Assembly: GCF_004324755.1 (NCBI RefSeq)
Contig: NZ_SDMQ01000014.1
Location: 20,559 to 84,558, forward strand
From: Propioniciclava sinopodophylli
GTDB taxonomy: Bacteria > Actinomycetota > Actinomycetes > Propionibacteriales > Propionibacteriaceae
Direction of reading: 5' to 3'
DNA length: 64,000 nt
Below are positions 9,314 to 17,618 of this stretch, piece by piece. The notes beneath the pieces were generated by a model, which saw only the letters and a program-made list of their open reading frames with translations, did no database searches and was not told where the DNA came from. The position numbers and the translations under genes are program-made. Numbering within the stretch: the stretch's first letter is position 1; every line of letters starts with the position of its first letter.

Positions 9314-9325
9314 GAACATCTGTTC
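9314..9325 (-). promoter_or_regulatory. LexA (SOS) box
   Basis: GAACATCTGTTC is a perfect match to the actinobacterial GAACNNNNGTTC operator. It lies 15 bases upstream of the small membrane-protein gene. A half-site GAACATCT follows at 9339-9346. Confidence 0.9.
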
Positions 9326-9491
9326 TATCAGTATTATCGAACATCTCTGCTATTGCAAGCACCATTCGCACGGACGTTCGACGGTTCCTCGGTACGTGAT
9401 GAACCCTCGCAGGCGGCTCTGACAATTCCTGGAGAAGGAAGATCACCCCGGGTCACTGAGGTTGCGAGCGCAGCGAGCCTCGAAGAGCCCG

Positions 9492-9572
9492 GGGGCCCTC
9501 GACACCCAAACCCGGGGCCCTCGGCACCCAAACCCGGAGCTCTCGACATCCAAACCCGGGGCTCTCGGCGAA
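9492..9572. repeat. 22-bp tandem repeat array 1
   Basis: Three full units and one partial unit of exactly 22 bp start at 9492, 9514, 9536 and 9558. The conserved half is GGRGCYCTCGRC; the other half is ACCCAAACCC or ATCCAAACCC. The array fills the gap between the two divergent SOS promoters (small membrane protein and lexA). The same repeat family occurs in four other intergenic gaps of the window. Confidence 0.9.
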
Positions 9573-9598
9573 GAGGCGACACGCGTTCGAACACGCCC

Positions 9599-9637
9599 GA
9601 ACACATGTTTGAATAGTGCGTTCGATTCCCTTACGTT
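9599..9637 (+). promoter_or_regulatory. lexA promoter with overlapping LexA box, leaderless start
   Basis: The operator GAACACATGTTT (one mismatch to GAACNNNNGTTC) at 9599-9610 overlaps a -35 box TTGAAT at 9609-9614. A 17-bp spacer and the -10 box TACGTT at 9632-9637 follow. The ATG at 9644 lies exactly where transcription should begin, so the mRNA is predicted to be leaderless, consistent with no ribosome site. Binding of LexA over the -35 box would give autorepression. Confidence 0.82.
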
Positions 9638-9643
9638 GGGCGC

Positions 9644-10447
9644 ATGGCGACAACGGACGACAGGCGGAGCCCGGCTAAGCGGCCCGCGATCCCCAAGCAG
9701 ACCCGGCGTGGACGCCCCACCGACGACGAGATCGCGCGCATCGGCAAGGTGCGCCAGCTCCCCGACGGTCCAGAGGACGCTCACGGCCTCACGATCCGCC
9801 AGCGACTGATCCTGGAGACGATCCGCGAGGCGATTGAAACCCGCGGTTACCCGCCCACCATCCGCGAGATGGGGGACGCGGTGGGCCTCGCCTCCCCCTC
9901 CAGCGTCACCCACCAGCTCAAGGTGCTCGAGGGCAAGGGATTCCTCTCCCGCGACCCGAAGCGCCCCCGCGCCCTGATGGTGCACCTGCCCACGGCGTCC
10001 GGCAGCACTGACGCGGCCCCCGCCCAGGCGGCGCCCGCGGCGTCCGGCTACGGCGACGACGTGCACGTCTCCCGCTCGGTCAACGTGCCTATGGTCGGCC
10101 GCATCGCCGCCGGCGGGCCGATCCTGGCCGAGGAACGCGTCGAGGAGGTGCTCCCGCTCCCCCGTGACCTGGTGGGCGAGGGCACGCTGTTCCTGCTCGA
10201 GGTCAAGGGCGACTCGATGATCGACGCCGCGATCTGCGAGGGCGACTACGTGGTCGTCCGCCAGCAGCCGGAGGCGAACAACGGCGACATCGTGGCCGCG
10301 ATGATCGACGGCGAGGCCACCGTGAAGACGTTCAAGCGGACGCCCGGCCAGGTGTGGCTGCTCCCCCACAACCCCGCCTACGAACCCATCGACGGCAACG
10401 AGGCGACCATCCTGGGCAAGGTCACCGCGGTCCTGCGTCGCCTCTGA
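9644..10447 (+). CDS. lexA: SOS response repressor LexA
   Basis: Repressor and self-cleaving protease of the SOS regulon, 267 residues. A basic N-terminal extension (about 45 residues, as in many actinobacteria) precedes the winged-helix domain with [20 protein letters not shown] at 69-87. The cleavage bond is Ala156-Gly157 in GRIAAGGPI. The catalytic dyad is Ser191 (KGDSMID) and Lys228 (ATVKTFKR). RecA filaments trigger cleavage and derepression. LexA boxes are seen before lexA itself, the divergent small membrane protein and recA, so the local regulon can be read from this window. Confidence 0.97.
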   Translation: MATTDDRRSPAKRPAIPKQTRRGRPTDDEIARIGKVRQLPDGPEDAHGLTIRQRLILETIREAIETRGYPPTIREMGDAVGLASPSSVTHQLKVLEGKGFLSRDPKRPRALMVHLPTASGSTDAAPAQAAPAASGYGDDVHVSRSVNVPMVGRIAAGGPILAEERVEEVLPLPRDLVGEGTLFLLEVKGDSMIDAAICEGDYVVVRQQPEANNGDIVAAMIDGEATVKTFKRTPGQVWLLPHNPAYEPIDGNEATILGKVTAVLRRL

Positions 10448-10495
10448 GCCACGTCCACCCGCGGGCGCGACGCCTGGCGCCCGGGGAGTGGCTCA
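10445..10495. terminator. Bidirectional terminator that includes both stop codons (lexA / dinG-like)
   Basis: Outer arms TGAGCCAC (10445-10452) and GTGGCTCA (10488-10495) enclose inner arms CGGGCGC and GCGCCCG with an 8-base loop. The outer stem starts with the lexA stop TGA and ends with the complement of the helicase stop. Both convergent genes therefore end inside one hairpin. Confidence 0.7.
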
Positions 10496-12484
10496 GCCCT
10501 CCGCCAGGCGCCGCAGGGCGTTGATCGCGACCTCGCGGTCGGTGGTGGACCAGAAGCCCGGCATGGACGCCCGGAGGTAGCTGCCGTAGCGCGCCGTCCG
10601 CAGCCGCGGGTCGAGGACGGCCACGACCCCGCGGTCGCTCGTCCGGCGGATGAGGCGTCCCGACCCCTGCGCGAGCAGGAGCGCGGCGTGGCTGGCCGCG
10701 ACGGCCATGAAGCCGTTGCCCCCGGCGTCCGCCACCGCCTTCTGGCGGGCCTGCATCAGCGGCTCGTCGGGGCGCGGGAACGGGATCTTGTCGATGATGA
10801 CGAGCTGGCAGGTGTCGCCGGGGATGTCCACGCCCTGCCAGAGGCTGAGCGTGCCGAACAGCGACACCTCGGGCTCGGCGATGAACCGGCGCGTCAGCTC
10901 CGACAGCTGGGCGTCGCCCTGGCACAGGAAGGTCATCCTGGGCAGCTCTGCACGGCAGTGCCGGGCGGCGGCTTCGGCGTTGCGCTGGGACGCGAACAGC
11001 CCCAGCGTCCGCCCGCCGGCGGCCCACACCAGTTCGGCGATCTCGGCCAGCGCCTCGGGGGTGATGCCGTCGCGGCGCGGGTTGGGCAGGTGCTGGGCGA
11101 CGTAAAGGATGCCCTGGCGCGCGTAGTCGAACGGGGATCCGACGTCGAGGGCACGCCACTCCAAGCCGCTGCGGTCCTCGGGTTCGGTGTCGAGGACGCG
11201 CTCGGCGCGCTGCAGCCCGACCGACGCGGCGGCGGACTCGAAGTCGCCGCCGAGCTTGAGGGTCGCCGAGGTGAGCACGGTGGTGGTCTGTGACAGGACG
11301 CGCTCGCGCAGCAGGCCGGCCACGTCGAGGGGGGCGACGACCAGCCAGCGGCCGAACCGCTCGCGTTCGCTCACCCAGAGCACGTCGGTGGGCTTGAGGC
11401 CCGCCATCGCGTCGGCGACGTCGAAGACCTCCTTGGCGGCGGCCGCGGCCTGCTTCACATCAGGGTCGTCCGACTTCAGGGCCGAGACGACGCGGCGGGA
11501 GACGTCCCGGACGCGTCCGACGACGGCGAGGACCGGCGAGTCCGGATCCTCGATCCGCTCCAGCGGGGCATCGGCGAGGGCATCGGTGAGCGCGTCGCCG
11601 AGGTCGGCGAACTCGATGGCGAGGTCGTCGTCGTCCAGGTGGGCGGTGCAGCGGCGGGAGACCCGCTCCAGTTGCTGGGGGCTGAGCTCGTGGGAGGCGG
11701 CCCCGGTCACGCGGGCGGTCAGCTCGTGGGCCTCGTCGATGACGAGGAAGTCGTGCTCGGGCAGCACGGAGTTGCCGTGCATGGCGTCGATGGCGAGCAG
11801 GGCGTGGTTGGTGACGACCAGCTGGGAGTTGCGCGCGGTGTCGCGGGAGCGCTCGACGAAGCACTCGTTGTAGAAGTTGCACGTCACGCCGAGGCACTCG
11901 CGCACGGGCACCGACACCTGCGCCCACGCGGCCGCGGTGTGCGTGGGGGCGTCGTCGCGGTCACCCGCGCCAGCGGCGTCCAGTTCGGACTGCACCCACT
12001 CGCGCAGGGCGAGCACCTCGGCACCCAGCACGGAGGTGGCGTCGGCCTTGCCCCCGCGCAGGCCCTCGGCGAGGGTCTCGCCGTCGAGCAGGGACTCCTG
12101 TTCCAGACCGGCCCCGTCAAGGGTGCGGTGGAGGCAGGCGTAGTTCGTCCGCCCCTTCAGGATCGCGTGGGTGGCCTCGCGGCCGGTGACCGCCTTGGCC
12201 GCCTTGATCGCGGCCGGGATGTCGGTGTGCGCCAGCTGCGCCTGCAGGGCCAGGGTGGCGGTCGCGATGATGACCCGGCCCTTGGGGTGCTCGTGCAGGT
12301 GGGCCAGCGCCGGGGCGAGGTAGCCGAGCGACTTGCCGGTGCCGGTCCCGGCCTGGACGAGCAGGTGCTCGTTCGCCTCGAACGCGTGGTCGATGGCCCG
12401 GGCCATCGCCACCTGGCCCTCGCGCGGCGCGCCACCGATCGCCTCGACGGCGACGTCGAGGATCTGCTCGGTTCGGCTGGGCAC
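10493..12484 (-). CDS. DinG/YoaA-like ATP-dependent DNA helicase
   Basis: Superfamily 2, XPD-type 5'-3' helicase of 663 residues. The motifs are AGTGTGKS at 45-52, VIDEAHEL (DEAH box), LSLWQGVDIPG and the arginine-finger motif QGSGRLIRRTSDRG. A cysteine set between motifs I and II (NYACLHR and CLGVTCNFYNECF) matches the iron-sulphur cluster of the family. It probably resolves damaged or structured DNA. The GTG start at 12484 has no ribosome site, but a -10 box TAGCCT ends eight bases before it, suggesting a leaderless mRNA. It converges on lexA; no LexA box was seen before it. Confidence 0.93.
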   Translation of the reverse strand: MPSRTEQILDVAVEAIGGAPREGQVAMARAIDHAFEANEHLLVQAGTGTGKSLGYLAPALAHLHEHPKGRVIIATATLALQAQLAHTDIPAAIKAAKAVTGREATHAILKGRTNYACLHRTLDGAGLEQESLLDGETLAEGLRGGKADATSVLGAEVLALREWVQSELDAAGAGDRDDAPTHTAAAWAQVSVPVRECLGVTCNFYNECFVERSRDTARNSQLVVTNHALLAIDAMHGNSVLPEHDFLVIDEAHELTARVTGAASHELSPQQLERVSRRCTAHLDDDDLAIEFADLGDALTDALADAPLERIEDPDSPVLAVVGRVRDVSRRVVSALKSDDPDVKQAAAAAKEVFDVADAMAGLKPTDVLWVSERERFGRWLVVAPLDVAGLLRERVLSQTTTVLTSATLKLGGDFESAAASVGLQRAERVLDTEPEDRSGLEWRALDVGSPFDYARQGILYVAQHLPNPRRDGITPEALAEIAELVWAAGGRTLGLFASQRNAEAAARHCRAELPRMTFLCQGDAQLSELTRRFIAEPEVSLFGTLSLWQGVDIPGDTCQLVIIDKIPFPRPDEPLMQARQKAVADAGGNGFMAVAASHAALLLAQGSGRLIRRTSDRGVVAVLDPRLRTARYGSYLRASMPGFWSTTDREVAINALRRLAEG

Positions 12485-12491
12485 CCGCCCG

Positions 12492-12497
12492 AGGCTA
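12492..12497 (-). promoter_or_regulatory. -10 box of a predicted leaderless promoter for the dinG-like gene
   Basis: TAGCCT (minus strand) occupies positions -13 to -8 relative to the GTG start. This matches TANNNT, and there is no ribosome site between it and the start. No clear -35 box was found. Confidence 0.55.
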
Positions 12498-12499
12498 CT

Positions 12500-12970
12500 T
12501 CACTTCGGCGGCCACAGGGCCCCGCCGGCCGTCTCCTGTGGAAAACCCTGCTGCTCGCCCTCCGGCGCCTCGGGGTCGCCGAGCATCAGCGCCCCGTCGT
12601 CGTCGAACGCCAGCGCGCGCACGAGGGTGACGGCGGCCGTCGGCAGCGGTCCGTACAGGTGCGGGAACGCCTGGTCGGTGCCCGGCGCGCTCTCGACGCG
12701 CACCTTCGTCGGGCCCAACTTGTCGCGGTCGACCTCGAGGATCACGAGCGGCTCGGGGTCGTCGGCGTAGAACCCGCGCGCGACCAGCCCCACCTGGTGC
12801 GGGTAGGAGCAGTGGATGAATCCCTCCTCACCCAGCGTGCGCCCGCGCGTGGAGTGCAGGTACACGCCCACCTCCCGGGCTGCCTCCCAGTCGGCGCGGT
12901 GCGCGATGTGCCACAGGGGCAGCAGCGTGGCCTCGGGGCGTCCGGCCGGCATGGTCTCGCCAGCGGTCAT
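12500..12970 (-). CDS. DUF952 family protein
   Basis: A 156-residue protein with the DUF952 landmarks: LWHIAHRADWE near the N-terminus, GEEGFIHCSYPHQV in the middle and FPHLYGPLPTAAV towards the end. The family has a cysteine/histidine-containing pocket and unknown biochemical function; some members resemble glutathione-S-transferase-related folds. The start overlaps the hflX stop by four bases, so it is co-transcribed with hflX. An in-frame ATG at residue 7 is an alternative start. Confidence 0.85.
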   Translation of the reverse strand: MTAGETMPAGRPEATLLPLWHIAHRADWEAAREVGVYLHSTRGRTLGEEGFIHCSYPHQVGLVARGFYADDPEPLVILEVDRDKLGPTKVRVESAPGTDQAFPHLYGPLPTAAVTLVRALAFDDDGALMLGDPEAPEGEQQGFPQETAGGALWPPK

Positions 12971-14400
12971 GCCGACGCCCTGGGGAACTCCGCCAACTCC
13001 CCGGCCAGGTTCGGGTTCACCCGCGCGACGATGCGCGTGCCGTCGCCGGTGTGCTCGGTGCTGAGGATCTCGCCCGTCCTGTGGATGCGGTCCACGAGGT
13101 CGTGGCGCGCATACGGGATGAGCACATCCACTTCGACCTCGGGCCGGGGCAGGCGCTCCTCGATCCGGTCCCGCAGCGCCTCCAGGCCCTCGCCGGTGCG
13201 CGCCGAGACGAACAAAGCGTCCGGCGCGAGCGTGCGCAGCGGGAGGAGGGTCGCGTCGTCGACCAGGTCGACCTTGTTGAAGACGATCTGTTCGGCGACG
13301 TCCGTCGCCCCGATCTCCCCCAGCACGGTCCGCACGGCGGTGATCTGGCCGGCCGGGTCGGGGTCGGAGGCGTCCACGACGTGCACGAGCAGGTCGGCGT
13401 CGGCCGACTCCTCCAGCGTCGAGCGGAAAGCCTCGACGAGGTCGTGCGGAAGGTGTCGGACGAAGCCGACGGTATCGGTGAGGGTGAACACGCGCCCGTC
13501 GGACGTCTGGGTTCGGCGGGTGGTCGGGTCCAGCGTCGCGAACAGCGCGTTCTCGACGAGGACGCCGGCGCCGGTCAGGCGGTTCAGCAGCGAGCTCTTG
13601 CCGGCGTTGGTGTAGCCGACGATCGCCACCGAGGGCACCTGGTTGCGCCTGCGCTCGGAGCGCTTGGTGTCACGCACGGCGTCCATCTCGCGCAGGCGCT
13701 TGCGGAGTTGCGCGATGCGCGTCCGGATGCGGCGCCGGTCGGTCTCGATCTTCGTCTCACCCGGGCCACGGCCGCCGATGCCGGCGCCGCCGGCCGCGCG
13801 GCCACCCGCCTGCCGGGACAGGTTGCCGCCCCAGCCGCGCAGGCGCTGCCGCAGGTACTGGAGTTGCGCGAGCTCGACCTGGGCCTTGCCCTCGATCGAC
13901 TTGGCGTGCTGGGCGAAGATGTCGAGGATCAGGGCGGTCCGGTCGATGACCTTGACGCCGATGCGGTCCTCCAGGTTACGCAGCTGGGCGGGTTCGAGCT
14001 CGCCGTCGGCGATCACTGTGTCGGCTCCGGTGGCGATCACGACCTCGCGCACCTCGTCCACCTTGCCGCGGCCGATATAGGTTGCCGGGTCGGGGTGGGT
14101 GCGGCGCTGGACGAGGCCATCGAGTACCTCGGAGCCGGCCGTCTCGGCGAGCAACTTCAGCTCGGCCATCGCGTTGTCGTGGTCGGTCTGGGTGCCGGAC
14201 GTCCACACGCCCACCAGCACCACGCGCTCGAGCTGGAGCTCGCGGTACTCGACCTCGCTGATGTCGGTCAGCTGGGTCGACATGCCCGCGACCCGGCGCA
14301 GGCTCAGGCGCTCGGCGAGGTCCAGCTGGTCGCCGTCGTAGTCGTTGTCGTCGAAGTCGCCGAACTCGGGGTCGCGGTCGGCGTCGTAGGTCTCAGTCAT
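12967..14400 (-). CDS. hflX: Ribosome-associated GTPase HflX
   Basis: GTPase that splits or rescues stalled ribosomes, 477 residues. The N-terminal HflX domain includes PATYIGRGKVDEV. A glycine-rich linker (GGNLSRQAGGRAAGGAGIGG) and a basic coiled region follow. The G domain has GYTNAGKSS (G1), FATLDPTTRR (G2), DTVGFVRHLPH (G3) and FNKVD (G4). The ATG at 14400 follows GAGGAGATTG and overlaps the dapF stop by eight bases, indicating coupling. It sits in a miaA-yeiH-dapF-hflX cluster. Confidence 0.96.
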   Translation of the reverse strand: MTETYDADRDPEFGDFDDNDYDGDQLDLAERLSLRRVAGMSTQLTDISEVEYRELQLERVVLVGVWTSGTQTDHDNAMAELKLLAETAGSEVLDGLVQRRTHPDPATYIGRGKVDEVREVVIATGADTVIADGELEPAQLRNLEDRIGVKVIDRTALILDIFAQHAKSIEGKAQVELAQLQYLRQRLRGWGGNLSRQAGGRAAGGAGIGGRGPGETKIETDRRRIRTRIAQLRKRLREMDAVRDTKRSERRRNQVPSVAIVGYTNAGKSSLLNRLTGAGVLVENALFATLDPTTRRTQTSDGRVFTLTDTVGFVRHLPHDLVEAFRSTLEESADADLLVHVVDASDPDPAGQITAVRTVLGEIGATDVAEQIVFNKVDLVDDATLLPLRTLAPDALFVSARTGEGLEALRDRIEERLPRPEVEVDVLIPYARHDLVDRIHRTGEILSTEHTGDGTRIVARVNPNLAGELAEFPRASA

Positions 14401-15244
14401 CAATCTCCTCGCCCGGCAGCCTCACGCTGCCCCGGGCCACGATCTCGGCCGGGCCGGTCAGCCAGGCCTCGCCCTGGGCCAGGTCGACCTCGACCTTGCC
14501 CCCGGGCACCTCGACGGTCCAGCGACCGTCCGTCTCCCCGTGCGCGCGGGCAACGGCGGACGCCACCGCCACCGTCCCCGTGCCGCACGAGTCTGTCTCC
14601 CCCACGCCGCGCTCGAACACGCGCATGCGGACGTGTCCGGGCGCCAGCTCGTCGACGAACTCGACGTTGACGCCGCTGGGGAACGCCTCCAGCGGGAACC
14701 AGCCGGGCGCGCGGGTCAGGTCGAGCTCGGCGAGTTCGTCCCCCTCGCCCAGCAGGACGACGGCGTGCGGGTTTCCCACGTCCACGTTGGTGGCCGGCCA
14801 GTTGCTGTCGCCGATCTGGACGGTCGTGCCGGAATCCGCGGTGGCGGGACGCCCCATCCACACCCGGACGCGGCCGTCGTCCAGCAGTGCCGCCGCCCGC
14901 AGGCCTGCGCGCGTGCCGATCGGGATCTCCGTGGTGCCCTCGGGCACGAGGCCCTCCTCGACGAGGTAACGGGCGAACACGCGGACGCCGTTGCCGCACA
15001 TCTCCGCGATGGAGGCGTCGGCGTTGCGGTAGTCCATGAACCAGACGTCGGGGTCGCCGTCCCACTCGGGGATGTGTCGGCCCCGGACGGCGCGCAGGAT
15101 GCCGTCCCCACCGATGCCGGCGCGCCGGTCGGTGAGGAACCGGACCTCCTCGTCGGTGAGCGGGCGCGCGTCGTCGGCGTCCGTCACCAGGACGAAGTCG
15201 TTGCGGGTGCCGTGACCCTTGGCGAATTCGAGCACGGCGACCAT
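14393..15244 (-). CDS. dapF: Diaminopimelate epimerase
   Basis: Converts LL- to meso-diaminopimelate for lysine and peptidoglycan synthesis. The conserved start FAKGHGTRNDFVL is followed by the two catalytic cysteines: AEMCGNGVRVFAR near residue 88 and GETDSCGTGTVA near 222. ATG 15244 gives 283 residues. The GTG at 15235 has GGGAGA nine bases upstream and is a real alternative; TTG 15262 is less likely. Both cysteine motifs and the GNPHAVVLL loop are intact, so the enzyme should be active. Overlap with hflX indicates an operon. Confidence 0.95.
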   Translation of the reverse strand: MVAVLEFAKGHGTRNDFVLVTDADDARPLTDEEVRFLTDRRAGIGGDGILRAVRGRHIPEWDGDPDVWFMDYRNADASIAEMCGNGVRVFARYLVEEGLVPEGTTEIPIGTRAGLRAAALLDDGRVRVWMGRPATADSGTTVQIGDSNWPATNVDVGNPHAVVLLGEGDELAELDLTRAPGWFPLEAFPSGVNVEFVDELAPGHVRMRVFERGVGETDSCGTGTVAVASAVARAHGETDGRWTVEVPGGKVEVDLAQGEAWLTGPAEIVARGSVRLPGEEIDD

Positions 15245-15263
15245 TCTCCCACGGCGGGGCAAG

Positions 15264-16298
15264 TCAGCGGAGGAACTGCAGCTGACCCGTGGCGGCCTGC
15301 AGGCCCAGGGCGGTCAGCGCGACGAGCGCCCAGAGGATGCCGCCCAGCGCGAGCGGGCGCCAGCCGGCCGCGCGGATGGCGCGCAGCGAACTGGACATGC
15401 CCACCGCGCTCATCGCGATCGTCGTGCCCAGGTGGGCGGCCGTCTTCAGCCACGGCCCCGCGGCGTCCGGGATGGCGCCGACCGTGCGCAGGGCCGCGGC
15501 CAGCAGGAACAGGACGAGGAACCCGGGAACCATCCGCCACCAGACGGCGGTGCCGCGCTCACCCTCGGGCAGGCTGCGGTTGCCGAACCACTGCTGGAAA
15601 ACCGCGAGCGGGATCAGCATCAGGGTGCGGGTCAGCTTCACCACCACGGCGTAGGCGGACGCCGCCACCGGGCCCACCACGGCGCCGGTGGCGATGAGCT
15701 GGGCGTCGAAGGACGTCGCGGCCGCCACCACCGAGGAGGTGTCGTTGACGGCGGTGCCCGCCCACAGGCCGAAGGTCTCGGGGGTGAAGCCGAAGGACAG
15801 GCCCAGGGCCGGGAAGGCCAGAGCCGCGAGCACGTTGTAGAGGACGATGACCGCCACGGAGACCGCGATCGCGGTGGCCCGCGCCTTGATGACCTGGCTC
15901 ATCGTCACGATGGCGGACGCCCCGCAGATGGTGGTGCCGTAGGTGACGAGGATGCCGGTCTCCCGGTCGATCCTGAGCACGCGGATGAGGAGCAGTCCGG
16001 AGGCGACCGCGACCACGATGGTGCCCAGCATGACCGGCAGGCCCGCCCCACCGATCTCGGCGATCTGACCGAGCGACATGCCCGCCCCGAGCAGCACGAT
16101 CGAGGCCTGCAGGACGCGGTTGGCGTTGAACTGGGTGCCTCTCTCCCACGCCGCGGGCTGGCCGGCGAACTGCCCGATGAACAGGCCGAACACGATGCCG
16201 AGCACCGGCGCACCGATCACCGGAACATGCTGGCCGAGCCACCAGGCCACGACGCCGACGACCACCGGGAGGACCCACCCCCCAGCGGGTGACCTCAT
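15264..16298 (-). CDS. YeiH family putative sulfate exporter
   Basis: A 344-residue membrane protein with about ten hydrophobic helices and the family signatures GIVFGLFIGQ, GTQFNANRVLQASIVLLGAG, GTTICGASAIV and NDTSSVVAAA. YeiH/UPF0324 proteins are putative sulfate or taurine-linked anion exporters; the transported substrate is not proven. Its ATG overlaps the miaA stop as ATGA, so the two are translationally coupled, although no metabolic link to tRNA modification is evident. The C-terminal Ser-rich MSSSLRAIRAAGW loop is also typical of the family. Confidence 0.9.
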   Translation of the reverse strand: MRSPAGGWVLPVVVGVVAWWLGQHVPVIGAPVLGIVFGLFIGQFAGQPAAWERGTQFNANRVLQASIVLLGAGMSLGQIAEIGGAGLPVMLGTIVVAVASGLLLIRVLRIDRETGILVTYGTTICGASAIVTMSQVIKARATAIAVSVAVIVLYNVLAALAFPALGLSFGFTPETFGLWAGTAVNDTSSVVAAATSFDAQLIATGAVVGPVAASAYAVVVKLTRTLMLIPLAVFQQWFGNRSLPEGERGTAVWWRMVPGFLVLFLLAAALRTVGAIPDAAGPWLKTAAHLGTTIAMSAVGMSSSLRAIRAAGWRPLALGGILWALVALTALGLQAATGQLQFLR

Positions 16299-17233
16299 GC
16301 GGCGCGTCCGGCCAGCTCGTCGGCGATGGCGTGTGCCAGGCCGGGGGTGGCGGCGTCCCGCCAGTCGATGCGGTGGTCGCGGCGGAACCACGACAGCTGG
16401 CGGCGCGCGAACCGCTTGGTGGCCTTCACGACAGCGGCGCGCGCCTCGTCCTCGGTGAGTTCGCCGTCGACGAACTGGAGCACCTGCCGGTAGCCGATCG
16501 CCTTCACCGCGGTGACGCCCTCGCGCAGCCCGCGGGCCTCGAGCCGACGCACCTCCTCGACCAGGCCGGCCGCCCACATGGCGTCGACGCGCTCGACGAT
16601 GCGGGCGTCCATGGTGGCGCGATCGAGGTCGAGGCCGATGCTGGTGACGCCGTCGAGGGCGAACGTCCACTCGGGCAGGTTCGGTGCGTGGCCGCCGGTC
16701 AGGTCGAGCACCTCGAGGGCGCGCACCGTGCGGCGTCCGTTGGTGGGCTGGATCTCGGCGGCGGTGCCGGGGGCCCGCCCGGCCAGGACGGCGTGGAGCG
16801 CCTCGGGGCCGACGCGGTGGAGCTCGGCCTCCCAGCGGGCCCGCACGTCGGCGTCCGTGCCGGGGAACTCGAAGTGGTCGAGGATCGCCCGCATGTACAG
16901 GGCCGAACCGCCCACCACGATCGGCAGGACGCGGCGGGCGCGGCAGTCGGCGATGGCGGCGCGGGCCAGCGCCTGGAACTGGGCGACCGTCGCGGTCTGC
17001 GTCACGTCGAGGATGTCGAGCAGGTGGTGCCGGACGCCCCGGCGCTCGGCCGCCGAGGGCTTGGCCGTGCCGATGTCCATGCCGCGGTAGACGAGCATCG
17101 AGTCGGCGTTGACGATCTCCGCCGGCTGGCCGCGCCACGCCAGCGCCACGGCCACGTCAACGGCCAGCGTCGACTTGCCGCTGGCGGTGGGGCCGTTCAG
17201 GGCGAGGATGGGCAGCACCTGCCCATTGTCCAC
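16295..17233 (-). CDS. miaA: tRNA dimethylallyltransferase MiaA
   Basis: Adds the dimethylallyl group to N6 of adenosine 37 in tRNAs reading UNN codons. A P-loop GPTASGKS at residues 14-21, the DSMLVYRGMDIGTAKPS motif and GGSALYMRAI identify it; the C-terminal RRQLSWFRRD is conserved. The GTG at 17233 is preferred: AAGGGG lies just upstream and it gives 312 residues, normal for the family. It pairs functionally with miaB 400 bases away, which methylthiolates the product. Its stop overlaps the yeiH start. Confidence 0.95.
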   Translation of the reverse strand: MDNGQVLPILALNGPTASGKSTLAVDVAVALAWRGQPAEIVNADSMLVYRGMDIGTAKPSAAERRGVRHHLLDILDVTQTATVAQFQALARAAIADCRARRVLPIVVGGSALYMRAILDHFEFPGTDADVRARWEAELHRVGPEALHAVLAGRAPGTAAEIQPTNGRRTVRALEVLDLTGGHAPNLPEWTFALDGVTSIGLDLDRATMDARIVERVDAMWAAGLVEEVRRLEARGLREGVTAVKAIGYRQVLQFVDGELTEDEARAAVVKATKRFARRQLSWFRRDHRIDWRDAATPGLAHAIADELAGRAA

Positions 17234-17265
17234 GACATCCCCTTCCGCTGCCGACCCGGCCGACG

Positions 17266-17299
17266 TAGCGTGGCAGGCGCCGGGTGACTCCCACCCGGC
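17266..17299 (+). promoter_or_regulatory. Promoter and 5' hairpin of the MT0933-like gene
   Basis: A -10 box TAGCGT (17266-17271) predicts transcription from about 17278. The first bases of that RNA form a perfect 8-bp hairpin (GCCGGGTG, five-base loop, CACCCGGC) at 17279-17299, followed by GAGAGGG before the ATG. Such a 5'-terminal hairpin is expected to protect mRNA from decay. Confidence 0.4.
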
Positions 17300-17323
17300 C
17301 GACGCCGCACGAGAGGGAACCAC

Positions 17324-17590
17324 ATGGGAATCTTCGACGAGATCAAGGGACACGCCGACGCGAACGAGGCGGCCGTGGAGGCCGGCATCGACCGTGCTGG
17401 CGACGCCGTGGAGCAGCACACGGGTGGGGCGCACGCCGCGCAGGTCGACCGGGCGCAGGAGTTCGCCAAGGACTGGGTGGGTTCCTCCCAGGACGGCGGC
17501 CAGCCGCAGGCCGACCCTCAGGCGGAGGAGTTCAGCGAGCAGTGGACCGGCGACAACCAGCCGAACGAGGACGCCGCACCTCAGGCGTGA
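17324..17590 (+). CDS. MT0933-like (Rv0909-type) antitoxin family small protein
   Basis: An 88-residue, acidic, hydrophilic protein. Its first half (MGIFDEIKGHADANEAAV, GIDRAGDAVEQHTGG, AQVDRAQEFAKDWVG) matches the short helical pattern of the MT0933 antitoxin family. The second half is a Gln/Asp/Glu-rich tail. GAGAGGG precedes the ATG. No toxin gene is adjacent: the neighbours are miaA and miaB. It may therefore be an orphan antitoxin or a stress protein of the same family with another role. Confidence 0.65.
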   Translation: MGIFDEIKGHADANEAAVEAGIDRAGDAVEQHTGGAHAAQVDRAQEFAKDWVGSSQDGGQPQADPQAEEFSEQWTGDNQPNEDAAPQA

Positions 17591-17618
17591 CGCCCGCCCG
17601 CACGCGTGGGAGCGCGCC

